This document shows, in pieces, positions 35,259-44,675 of a DNA stretch of 64,000 nucleotides. The stretch's first letter is position 1. Each line of letters opens with the position of its first letter. The notes below the pieces were generated by a model. That model made no database searches. It saw only the letters and a program-made list of their open reading frames with translations, and was not told the DNA's origin. Both the position numbers and the translations under genes were made by a program. The DNA comes from Symbiodinium kawagutii (taxonomy: Eukaryota > Sar > Dinophyceae > Suessiales > Symbiodiniaceae), in contig VSDK01006584.1 in assembly GCA_009767595.1 (NCBI GenBank), positions 21,495 to 85,494 on the forward strand, written 5' to 3'.

Positions 35259-38200
35259 ATGGAGTCGTTGCAACTCGAAGTTCCCTGGCATACATTGACT
35301 CTGGGATCGAAGATTGACGTCCAGGCCAACCAGGTCATTTGGGACCCCTTGGGAAAGAAACACTTGTTCAAATCCGTCATCTTTGGCAAGTTCTTCACGG
35401 TTGAGGGGCAGTTGGAACGTGGCTTTGACTATACCTTCCTTCGAGCTGAAGTCACTTGCACAACTCGACCACATTTGACTCTTGGCACGGGGTATGCATT
35501 GAAGCTGTTGGTTCCCACCTATGGAGCATACTCTAGGATTTGCGAAGTGTGTTCAGGCATAGGAATCATGGGGGAGGGTTTGGAAAGCACCCAAGCACAG
35601 ATCATCGCAAGCAATGAACTGAGACCACCATTTTGTCATTTGCAACGGTTGCAAGGGCGGAAGAATGTCATTCAAGGTGACATCAATGATCCTGATGTAG
35701 TTTTCCGACTACATGAAGCATGTGATGAGCCAGCTGTTGTCACAGTCGGATTTGCATGTCAGCCTTGGAGCAGACTAGGCGATAAACGGCAGATGGAAGA
35801 CGCTAGGGCCAACACCCTTCAAGCATCCCTTCGTTTTGCATATTACATCAGGGCACCGATCATTTTGATGGAGTGTGTTGAAGAAGCGGGTAAAGACCCA
35901 GAGGTCCAGCAAGTTCTCAAAACATTCACTCGCCAAACAGGATTCAGGGCAAGTCAGATCAACCTAGCCTTGTCGAATCTCATGCCAATCAAACGAAATC
36001 GATGGTGGTGTGTTCTTTCCAACCCCACGTTGCCCAGCATGCCATTGGAAGCTTTGCCAAAACTTCCGGAACCTGTCACTTTTGGTCAGATGTTTCCATT
36101 CATGCCAATTTGGCCACAACATGACATGGATCAGCTTTGCCTTGATAGGTATGAGACAGGTAAATACTATCAGTTTGGCAACATGGAACAGTTGTTGGCA
36201 CACCGAGATTCAATCCTACCTACCGCCCTGCATGGATGGTCAAATCAGCTTGCCTCCTGTCCATGTGGCTGCAGGGAATGGCCACTATCAGAAGGTAGAT
36301 TGCAGAGTAAAGGTATCCACGGTGTATTGTTGGCAATTGGTGGCACGTATGAGACCGAATATTCGAGCATGCTTCGCACAAGATTCCTTCATCCATGGGA
36401 AATAGCTGTCCTTCATGGTTGCTGTCCAAACAAACTTTGGGGGAATAACCTGCGGTTAGCAATTGCCGGGCTGGGACAACAGGCTTCACCGATTCAGAGT
36501 TGCTGGATCTATGCACAGGTCAAGAGTCACATGCAGGCCTTTGATGGTGACATGGTTGTTTCTCCGGAGTCCATGCTTTGGGATCATTTCGGTAAGCTGT
36601 TTCATTCAGTTGCAGCCACGAACCAAGATTTTGCTGATCATGTCATTTTTCGGGGATTCTTGTCCAGAGTTCATGATGCCTTGTTTGCCTCCGCCACAAA
36701 TCGCTGTGGCCCAGGGATTACCTTCAACAACCCAGCAATTGAGGTCCCTGACCAGGCAGGTATTTCGCAGACATCCAGTGACACAGGTGGTGAGGGTCCA
36801 ATTGTTGACAACCCCTCTCATGAAGTCCCTGCGCATGCAGCTCCACCACTGCGGGATGAAACGCCGGATCCTTGGGCTGCAGCTTTGCATCAGGCAAGTG
36901 CATTGCCACCCACAGGTGGTATCGTAGGTTTTGCCACAGATCCTGTAGGGGCTGGCAACACTCGTGATGAACCTCGAGACAGTGTAGCTGCATCGGTTGA
37001 TCATTCAGCTGGTCCCATGACTCATCCACCAGTTGAGGAACGTTTTTCCCAGGAGGTAGCTGCCAACATCGATGAGATTGATCCGCCAGCACAAGGCAAC
37101 AATGAACATTACATCATGCTTTTTCGTCATGGAGATTCACGCCCTGTTCCCGTTCTCATGTCTCCGAGTGCCACAGTCGGTTCGTTGACAGTTGCGGAAG
37201 AGAAATTGAAAACAATGGAGCAACCCATTCAGGTTCACACTACTGTTGGTACCATGATGCCACTCAGTGATACCACCCAACCCATGCAACAAGTATTCCT
37301 CAGGGAAACACGGGATATCAAGCCAGCTGATGAGATGGTCCAACATTTGACTAGTCAGTCATGGGCTTGCCGATCTGCCTTGCTGTATCATCAACATGCT
37401 CTTGTTGCTGATGATGAGATGTCTCACTATTTGAGCATTGTGGGAAGTTCGAGCTACGCTGAGTACCAGCCTCCTTGTGTCTTGCGTTCAGTTGACTATG
37501 ATGACAGGTTGGGTGAACTGGAAACGTGGATTGGGGATTGCATACCAGTAGGGGAAAACGCCACTGCATTTGCTACTGCCATTCTGATGGACAGCCATTG
37601 GTCGCCATTGTTGCTTGTTGCCGCCACGGATGGACTCAACATATACTTACCACCTGGAATTCGATCCATTGTTGAAGAAGCGTGTGGGTCAGGGAATCAC
37701 ATTGCGCAGTACCATGAAATTCCCATGCCTTCCTCTTTCGCGAATGATTGTGGGTTCCAAACGGTTGCATGGTTGTTGGAACAAATCCATGAGCCAGGGA
37801 AAGGGAGAACTGGTACTCCCCTGCTACCCATGAAAGTTGAAACGGCTATCATGTGGAGAGCTCTCTTTGAGCATCATTTACATGTGAACAGTTTGAATCA
37901 TGAGTGCATTGAAGTTGGCCAGTTTGCTTTTGGGGGTGCTTCCGATGATGTTGCTGATCAACTTGGCACCCTCCTTTCACAGCATGGAGTTCAGAGTGAA
38001 GCCTTGCCTGATAGAATCCGGACCGTCCTGGACAAGCTGGGTCGAACACCTGTAGCAAGGGCATTGCGAACATCCAGAGCCTGGGCAGAGATCAAAGCAT
38101 TGGCAAATGCAGCTGCTCCCCGTGTGCAGCTGGTGTTGCCTTCCGAGCTTTCGGCTGTGATCGCAGAAAGGGTCAAATCAGGTGCCAATTTCGGGGATAA

Positions 38201-38645
38201 GAAGAGTAAAATCACTAAGGTTGACAATGCACCCAAAGCACAGCTGAAGTTGTCTGCAGAAGACGTGAGTGTTCCATTGGGAATTTTTAAGGAAGAAGGG
38301 GGGGCAGCCCTACAACAAATCTCTATTCGTGAGATTGGGCCAAACGCACGTGGGGTCATTGTTGTTGACTCGCAGCAGGCCATTCCTTATCTTCGGATGA
38401 ACCAACCAGTGTCATGTGGTGCACTCGCATTGCTGATCATCGACCCTCAAGATACTTTGATCAGTGGAGTTGGTAAGGAACTTAGATTCCCAGTACGTTT
38501 CAACAAGACCCAGGAACCTATGCTGATCACATCAAAGGTTGTCCAACTTGGACAGAAGGAAGTGGTTCGAATGACTCCATCACAGGCAGTCAAAGTCGAG
38601 GAAGTCAGCTCAAATGTTTTTTCGGGCTGTGGTCTTTGCAGATGA
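35259..38645 (+). CDS. Retroelement ORF1: C5-cytosine methyltransferase plus protease-like domain
   Basis: This 1128-residue protein is predicted to methylate cytosine in DNA. C5-MTase motifs occur in order: motif I ICEVCSGIGIMGEG (94-107), motif IV with catalytic Cys167 (FACQPWSRLG; the usual PCQ is ACQ), motif VI MECVEE (Glu205), motif VIII KRNRW (245-249), a Cys-rich CPCGC (334-338) where target recognition is expected, then RFLHPWEIAVLHG and GLGQQASP as motifs IX and X. The middle is low-complexity. Around 780-831, SHWSPLLLV (His780) and SFANDCGFQTVAWLL (Cys831) resemble a CE-clan (Ulp1/C48-type) cysteine protease; the acidic residue is unclear. An in-frame stop lies two codons before the ATG. 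DNMT-bearing retrotransposons are known from Symbiodinium, so methylation of its own copies is a reasonable inference. It overlaps the next ORF by 32 bp in another frame. Confidence 0.85.
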   Translation: MESLQLEVPWHTLTLGSKIDVQANQVIWDPLGKKHLFKSVIFGKFFTVEGQLERGFDYTFLRAEVTCTTRPHLTLGTGYALKLLVPTYGAYSRICEVCSGIGIMGEGLESTQAQIIASNELRPPFCHLQRLQGRKNVIQGDINDPDVVFRLHEACDEPAVVTVGFACQPWSRLGDKRQMEDARANTLQASLRFAYYIRAPIILMECVEEAGKDPEVQQVLKTFTRQTGFRASQINLALSNLMPIKRNRWWCVLSNPTLPSMPLEALPKLPEPVTFGQMFPFMPIWPQHDMDQLCLDRYETGKYYQFGNMEQLLAHRDSILPTALHGWSNQLASCPCGCREWPLSEGRLQSKGIHGVLLAIGGTYETEYSSMLRTRFLHPWEIAVLHGCCPNKLWGNNLRLAIAGLGQQASPIQSCWIYAQVKSHMQAFDGDMVVSPESMLWDHFGKLFHSVAATNQDFADHVIFRGFLSRVHDALFASATNRCGPGITFNNPAIEVPDQAGISQTSSDTGGEGPIVDNPSHEVPAHAAPPLRDETPDPWAAALHQASALPPTGGIVGFATDPVGAGNTRDEPRDSVAASVDHSAGPMTHPPVEERFSQEVAANIDEIDPPAQGNNEHYIMLFRHGDSRPVPVLMSPSATVGSLTVAEEKLKTMEQPIQVHTTVGTMMPLSDTTQPMQQVFLRETRDIKPADEMVQHLTSQSWACRSALLYHQHALVADDEMSHYLSIVGSSSYAEYQPPCVLRSVDYDDRLGELETWIGDCIPVGENATAFATAILMDSHWSPLLLVAATDGLNIYLPPGIRSIVEEACGSGNHIAQYHEIPMPSSFANDCGFQTVAWLLEQIHEPGKGRTGTPLLPMKVETAIMWRALFEHHLHVNSLNHECIEVGQFAFGGASDDVADQLGTLLSQHGVQSEALPDRIRTVLDKLGRTPVARALRTSRAWAEIKALANAAAPRVQLVLPSELSAVIAERVKSGANFGDKKSKITKVDNAPKAQLKLSAEDVSVPLGIFKEEGGAALQQISIREIGPNARGVIVVDSQQAIPYLRMNQPVSCGALALLIIDPQDTLISGVGKELRFPVRFNKTQEPMLITSKVVQLGQKEVVRMTPSQAVKVEEVSSNVFSGCGLCR

Positions 38646-39816
38646 AGTTGATGTTCAGTGGAGTAAGTTCATCCAAAGTACTGTCAAGTACATTGTTGAC
38701 CACACTCCTGCACTTCAAGGTTCCAAGGATGTGATCATGGACTGTTGGGACCGACAGTTCCTGACTGAGAAGTTGACTCGATCCAAGCCTATCAATGCAT
38801 ACCAGTTTGTAGTATCTTTCCGAGTACAGAATGTTGAGGCCCCTGCTCTTCTTAAGCAATCTGGAACCAATTGTGTTTACTACGAACCCCGGAATGTGGA
38901 TGGTAGATCTCCAGATGAGAACTATCGGGTCATATGGTTGGGTCGCCGTGACAAGACTGAAGCTACCATTGCACTGCAAAGTGTGACACAATGGGGATGT
39001 TTGGTCCGGGTAGGAGCACGTTTCGGAGTCAGAGTGGCTCAGGCTGATTCAGAAGCTGTTCATTCAGTTTTGAAACCCAATGTCCCTTTTTTGCAGTCCT
39101 CGAGCTTTTCAACATTCCTTGTTGGTCCGCTGCCATTCGGTGCGACACGTGGCACCATCAATGCACTGTTCAAAGGGTGGAACTGGCATGCCAGACCATC
39201 CCAGCCTAGGTATCGATCAGTTTGTGCTAGAGGCATGATTTGGGAAGTTCATGCAGCCTCCAAACCTGAGTTTGATGTCTACCAATGCGATCATGCAGAC
39301 ATTCTGATTTCAGTCGCCCCCACACGTGAAACCAAGCAGAAAGCTGCAGCTGCCGGGATCCAGGCATCTTCACGAACATTGGAGGCGCTAGCGAGCAAGC
39401 ATCCAGCGAAGGATCCTTGGGAAGATGATGATCCTTGGAAGTCAAACGCTCCAGCTGCGAAACAACTGAAAGTTACTGCGCCCGTAGCAACCAATGAACA
39501 GCTTCAAGCTATTGCGAGTCAGGTTGAGCAACGAGTCCTCAGTGTTGTATCCAAACCAGATGACATTGAACTGGATGAGAAGGAAATTCATCGGGTTGAA
39601 CAACTTGAAGACAGGTTGAACCAAGTCGAACTCAAAATGCAGGCACATCACACACAGCAGGCTTTGCATAACCAGGAGGTCGCCAGCAGAATCAATCATG
39701 TTCAGTCTCAAGTTGAGCAACAGGGAGTAAGCATGCGTCAGCATTTCGACAATCGACTGGCAGAGCAGCTGACGCAGATCGAGATTCTGCTGAGCAAACA
39801 ACGGAAGACTGAGTGA
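38614..39816 (+). CDS. Retroelement ORF2: coiled-coil, possible nucleic-acid-binding protein
   Basis: The 400-residue product probably continues ORF1: removing one T from the T6 run at 38617-38622 would join the frames and give SSNVF then RAVVFADEVDVQW. Near residue 165 a segment (STFLVGPLPFGATRGTIN) resembles an RRM-type fold, as in ORF1p-like chaperones of non-LTR elements; this is weak. The last ~120 residues are heptad-rich (IHRVEQLEDRLNQVELKMQA) and should form a coiled coil. An acidic tryptophan phrase (DPWEDDDPWKSN) precedes it. The product likely binds element RNA and multimerises. Whether the frame change is programmed +1 frameshifting, re-initiation, or a homopolymer error or mutation cannot be told from one copy. 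Confidence 0.65.
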   Translation: MFFRAVVFADEVDVQWSKFIQSTVKYIVDHTPALQGSKDVIMDCWDRQFLTEKLTRSKPINAYQFVVSFRVQNVEAPALLKQSGTNCVYYEPRNVDGRSPDENYRVIWLGRRDKTEATIALQSVTQWGCLVRVGARFGVRVAQADSEAVHSVLKPNVPFLQSSSFSTFLVGPLPFGATRGTINALFKGWNWHARPSQPRYRSVCARGMIWEVHAASKPEFDVYQCDHADILISVAPTRETKQKAAAAGIQASSRTLEALASKHPAKDPWEDDDPWKSNAPAAKQLKVTAPVATNEQLQAIASQVEQRVLSVVSKPDDIELDEKEIHRVEQLEDRLNQVELKMQAHHTQQALHNQEVASRINHVQSQVEQQGVSMRQHFDNRLAEQLTQIEILLSKQRKTE

Positions 39817-39910
39817 CTATCTGAAGCCCCACAAGAGTATGGGGTTTTTGCAATGTTGATGTCTGCTAAATTTGCAGAAGGCTTCCATGACCCAAAATCC
39901 GCTAATTTAG

Positions 39911-39977
39911 AGGGTGTCCCAAAAAGAGGGTGTCGGAGCCCCAAGAAGGCCCCAAGAAGGCAAGGTTGGGACACCCT
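39911..39977. repeat. Inverted repeat around the endonuclease ORF start
   Basis: AGGGTGTCCCA (39911-39921) and TGGGACACCCT (39967-39977) are perfect 11-base complements that enclose the ATG at 39930. In RNA they would form a stem between ORF2 and the endonuclease ORF, which could influence re-initiation. This is inference from position only. Confidence 0.6.
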
Positions 39978-41714
39978 GTCAAAAGGGTGGTTTCAAGGAT
40001 CACGGAGGCTTTTGCGAATCTAACATTGATGTCATTCGGGATCTTCCTCATGGCTTTGCCCAGTTTTGCATTTGCTGGACTCACCAGCCCAATCCACTTT
40101 TGGCAACATCAAGGGATGTGTTGGCCCGCCTCATGCCGTAGGGTCACGATTTTGGGGTTTCCAAAACCTGTTCTTTTGATTTTTTGGGTCGTGTGGAGCT
40201 CTTTACTTCGAGTAGGTGAAGCGGCTCATCCAGGGCCTATCATTGGCACTGCCAACATGTGTGGTGCCATGGGAAAAGGTTCAATTTTGGCTGATTTTCC
40301 TGACCAGGATGGTCACAATCTATGGGGGTTGACAGAGACTCATTTGTCACTACCTGGTGTTGAGCGTTTTTCGCAAGAACTTCGATATAGTATGCAAGGA
40401 GCAAGATTCATAGGCGGACGACCTGCTCCCCTGGTTTCCAACCGACCAGGCTCCATTGGGGGCAAGAGCACGGGAGTTGGTGCATTGTCGAGAGCACCAC
40501 TACGAGCCCTGGCAGGCAATCTCCCACAGTCCAGTTGGGACACATCCAGAGTTCAGACTGTTGCATCTTGCCTTCAAGGACATTGGGTCAAGCTAGGTAT
40601 CGTGTACGGGTATGCCACAGACCCGAAAACACATGCCACACGTGATCGAACAGATGCATTGGTCAATGATGTTGTTCATCGCATTGTACATCAGAGCCAT
40701 GGATTTCGATGCATCGTTGGGGACTTCAATCAACCTCATGATAGTCTTCCATCTTTTCATTCTTTGAAGGAACTTGGTTGGGTTGAGGCGCAGCAGCTCG
40801 CTTTGGCCAAGTGGAACCAGCCGGTACAGCCAACATTTCAAATGAAGACGACTGTTGATTTGTTGTGGTTGTCACCAGAACTGGTACCTTTTGTGGAAGC
40901 TGTTCGAGTTGATCATACATATCTCCCTGACCATTCGGTGCTATATGTGGAGTTGAAAGATTTTGGCAAGTTTGTTCCATTTCCAGTTTGGGTCCGTCCG
41001 GCCCCACTTCCATGGGACGACATTGACGAAGATGTGTTGGAAACTGCTGCACAAACGCAGATCAACGATTCGCCGCCTGACAACTTTCAGGATGTCTTTG
41101 GCATTTTGGAAACCATAGTGGACAAGACACACTCACGAAAACATGGATCCGGGATTTTGCCTCAGCAACGTGGTCGATGCACTACTGTTGCTGCCAAGAT
41201 GTGCTATCGACCCATTGTTCCTTTGAAGCCTTCTCGGAAATCAGATGTCCAAGTCACTTACTTAGGGGAGCATTTCCAACACTCAAAGTGGGCTAGGCAG
41301 GTCCGGCGGTTTCAAAGCTATTGCAGGTTGGTAAAGCACCAATGCATTGAGAATCACCACGAACATGTTGAATCATTGTGGGCATCCATCCGGAAAGCTC
41401 CAGGTTTCCCTGGTGGGTTCCCCAACTACTGGAAGAACCGTAGCAGTAAGCATGTTGTTGGGGTGACTTTCCTGCCCAAGAAGCCACCAGATAGTGCGGA
41501 GGTTGAAGAAATCTTTGCTGAGTTCCTTTCTCACTTTCAAACACTGGAGAAACTGCTCAATCGTGGCAGGATTCAAGCGGCCAAGCAAGCTCGTGTTGAT
41601 AGTCCTAACCTGATTTTCCATGATGTTCGCAAAAAGCGAGGACTCCCTGTCCAGACTGTAGTCACTCACAATGTGGCGAGAGTTGAGTCCGTAAGTGACG
41701 ACGGAGGGTGTATC
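39930..41714 (+). CDS. Retroelement ORF3, 5' part: AP-type endonuclease, split by the transposon
   Basis: An apurinic-like endonuclease of the exonuclease-endonuclease-phosphatase fold, which nicks the target to prime reverse transcription. Active-site phrases in order: TANMCG (Asn109), LTETHL (Glu136), GDFNQ (Asp265, Asn267) and PDHSVLY (Asp334-His335). Upstream, a hydrophobic stretch ends in VGEAAHPGP (His-Pro-Gly-Pro 100-103), shaped like a 2A ribosome-skipping peptide. The 200 residues after the endonuclease form the basic linker that normally leads to reverse transcriptase. Here the frame meets TAA at 41718, inside the terminal repeat of a 19.6-kb insertion. The reverse-transcriptase half resumes in the same frame at 61311, so this is one gene split by a transposon. 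The ATG at 39930 is the first in frame; 40050 is an alternative. Confidence 0.85.
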
Positions 41715-41715
41715 A

Positions 41716-41747
41716 CCTAAAGGATCTAACGATGCAGAAAGGACATC
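41716..41747 (+). repeat. Left terminal inverted repeat
   Basis: CCTAAAGGATC followed at matched spacing by AA, G, T and GGACATC. It matches the right end at about 23 of 32 positions and is preceded by CA (41714-41715). Confidence 0.8.
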
Positions 41748-42075
41748 TATATCAACAAACAACATCTCTTTGTTTAAAACGATCTACTTTGCAAAAACGA
41801 TGTCTTTTGCATCTGAAACATGATAGGCCTCTCTGCACAACTTTTTTAATTTTTTCAAGAAAAAACGAAAAAACTTTTAATTTTGTTGTCTTGAAAAAAT
41901 AACATGCCCATTTTGCAATCATTTTCCAACAAAAAACGATTTCACCATGTTTCTTGCGGTTGCAATCTGTCCTTCTACAACCAAAGAGCACATCATCCCC
42001 TTTGATATTTACTTAAGACAAGACATTGAAAGAACAAACACAACTTAACAAATCAAAAGTTTTGTATACTATCCC

Positions 42076-43330
42076 TCAAAAGTTTTGTGTTTAGGGTTTC
42101 CAACGAAACCGCTTTTAGGGTTTACAACGGAACCGCTTTTAGGGTTTACAACGGAACCGCTTTTAGGGTTTCCAACGGAACCGCTTTTAGGGTTTACAAC
42201 GGAACCGCTTTTAGGGTTTACAACGGGAACGTTTTTGAGGTTTAGAACAAAAAACCAAAGGTAAGAAAACAAACCACAAAGGGACAACAAAAGTTCCTAA
42301 GGAAAGTTCCTAAAGGTAACCCTAGGAAGGTTTGTGTTTAGGGTTTCCAACGAAACCGCTTTTAGGGTTTACAACGGAACCGCTTTTAGGGTTTACAACG
42401 GAACCGCTTTTAGGGTTTACAACGGAAGCGTTTTTGAGGTTTAGAACAAAAAACCGAAGGTAAGAAAACAAACCACAAAGGGACAACAAAAGTTCCTAAG
42501 GAAAGTTCCTAAAGGTAACCCTAGGAAGGTTTGTGTTTAGGGTTTCCAACGAAACCGCTTTTAGGGTTTACAACGGAACCGCTTTTAGGGTTTACAACGG
42601 AACCGCTTTTAGGGTTTACAACGGAACCGCTTTTAGGGTTTACAACGGAAGCGTTTTTGAGGTTTAGAACAAAAGACCAAAGGTAAGAAAACAAACCACA
42701 AAGGGACAACAAAAAGTTCCTAAGGAAAGTTCCTAAAGGCAACCCTAGGAAGGTTTGTGTTTAGGGTTTCCAACGAAACCGCTTTTAGGGTTTACAACGG
42801 AACCGCTTTTAGGGTTTCCAACGGAACCGCTTTTAGGGTTTACAACGGAACCGCTTTTAGGGTTTACAACGGGAACGTTTTTGAGGTTTAGAACAAAAAA
42901 CCAAAGGTAAGAAAACAAACCACAAAGGGACAACAAAAGTTCCTAAGGAAAGTTCCTAAAGGTAACCCTAGGAAGGTTTGTGTTTAGGGTTTCCAACGAA
43001 ACCGCTTTTAGGGTTTACAACGGAACCGCTTTTAGGGTTTACAACGGAACCGCTTTTAGGGTTTACAACGGAAGCGTTTTTGAGGTTTAGAACAAAAGAC
43101 CAAAGGTAAGAAAACAACAAACCACCAAGGGACAACAAAAGTTCCTCAGAAAAGGCCCTAGACGTAACCCTATAGGGTTTTGTGCTGAGGGTTTCCAACG
43201 AAACCGCTTTTAGGGTTTACACTGGAAGCGTTTTTAAGGTTTAGAACAAAAAATCAAAAGTAAAACAACAAACAACAAAAGGATAACAAAAGTTCCTGAC
43301 ACTACCCTCTAGGGTTTTGGATTTTGGAAA
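42076..43330. repeat. Subterminal array: 24-bp units in ~200-bp higher-order repeats
   Basis: The basic unit is 24 bp (CGCTTTTAGGGTTTACAACG plus GAAC), so each unit contains TTTAGGG. Runs of three to six units are followed by a spacer (GAGGTTTAGAAC, AAAGGTAAGAAAACAAACC, AGTTCCTAAGGAAAGTTCC). This larger block repeats about six times, from near 42086, 42329, 42529, 42753, 42975 and 43179; the last blocks are degenerate. Minus-strand open frames reading NPKSGSVV are by-products of a 24-bp period. Subterminal arrays like this often bind transposase in large DNA transposons, so that role is a reasonable guess. Confidence 0.85.
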
Positions 43331-44675
43331 GGGCTCCTGGGAAAGCAAGGGGGAAAGGACACATACAGAACACAAAGAGCTTCAAGGCCTAGCGCTTTCC
43401 AAATGTTCTCTGGGTTTGCAACTGTGAGCTGCAAAGGTGGGGCGAACCTTTACCATCATGGAACATGGCAAGCCACAATGCACTAGCTTGCTTAGCCCAT
43501 GCATGGCAGTAGGGCTTGCCTTGACCTGCTTTGCAACAACTTGCAATGGCATCAGCCCTGACACGCTTTGCAACAAATTGCAATGGCACCAATGGCATTG
43601 GTAGGGCGTTTGAGCCTGCAAAAGCAGCGTTATGAAGTACTGCTCTGCACTTGTGCTCCCCAAAAACTGAATACTTTTGTGTGCCTTGCTACCATGTGTA
43701 TTTACCATTGTACACATCCCCACACATGCCATGCTATCCTTGTTGTTTTACACTACGAAAACTGTGGCCAATCCAGCACCAACTAGGAAGCCCCCAGTAC
43801 ACAAACAATAAAGTATGGGAAATTGAATGGTGGTTGGTGAAATCGAGGGTGGTTAAATATATTTCGATGGCGGTTGGTGAAAAATGAATAACATGCCAAT
43901 ATTGGGATAACATATGTCCATCATCCACGCTATGTAAATATTCGACTGCTGAGCTGTCCGGTGGGAGGAATGGAAACCGCTTCTGGACGGGAGAGAAGCT
44001 AGAAAGGCTCAAAGAAGAGATTCGAACCAATGCTAAAATCATCTTACAACCTGATGCGAAAATTCAAACATAGCCTTTGTCTAATAGATTTGTTCCCAAA
44101 TATAATGCTGACCTTTCTTCACCACATCCGATGGCGTAAGCCTTCGTTGTCATCCCAGAAACTCGGTTGCGTCTCTTGTGTGGGCGGTGGGAGTCCCCCA
44201 ACGAAAAGAAACACCAATATATATATATATATATATATACATGTATATATATATATATAAATACATGATACATGTATATATATATATATATATTTAATAA
44301 ATATATATATATAAATACATGATACATGTATATATATATATATATTTAATAAATATATATATACATGTATATAAATGTGTGAATAAATATATGCATACAA
44401 AAGTCAGACATGCGCATGCATGTCAACACAGCCCTGTTCCGAGCGATCGCGGATGTCTTTTCCATGGACGGCCTGGGCAGCGCTGCCTCAAGGTGCGGAA
44501 TGTCAGAGTTGCATGTCCCCTGCAACGGTTCTATTCGAGAGGGCCACCAAGGAAAGCATCTATGTAGCAGTGATCACATTAGAAACTAACACCTTTATTT
44601 TTTGATTTCTCATGGGTAATCCCACGCTGATGGGCATACGCCTTAAGCATGGAAGATGCTTTCCAAGTTCCCCAG
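43331..44675. other. Non-coding spacer with TA/CATGTA microsatellite
   Basis: No supported gene. An alternating TA/ATACATG microsatellite covers about 44216-44375. Short open frames over it are repeat artefacts. AATTGCAATGGCA phrases repeat near 43540-43590. Confidence 0.55.

Noticed and set aside
39820-39860. Terminator-like hairpin CCCCACAAGAGTATGGGG with T run after ORF2
   Set aside because: The stem is short and imperfect, and the context is eukaryotic, so a rho-independent terminator is not meaningful.
42076-43198. 24-bp spaced repeats resembling a CRISPR array or a repeat protein (NPKSGSVV)
   Set aside because: There are no unique spacers; the units are contiguous minisatellite copies. 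The peptide repeats exist only because 24 is a multiple of three.
42076-43330. Chromosome end or interstitial telomere because of TTTAGGG
   Set aside because: TTTAGGG occurs once per 24-bp unit, not in pure tandem, and genes of the transposon continue beyond it.
44064-44400. Tyr/Ile-rich ORFs over TA tracts (also 32.8-33.0 and 51.9-52.4 kb)
   Set aside because: Microsatellite translation, no coding signal.
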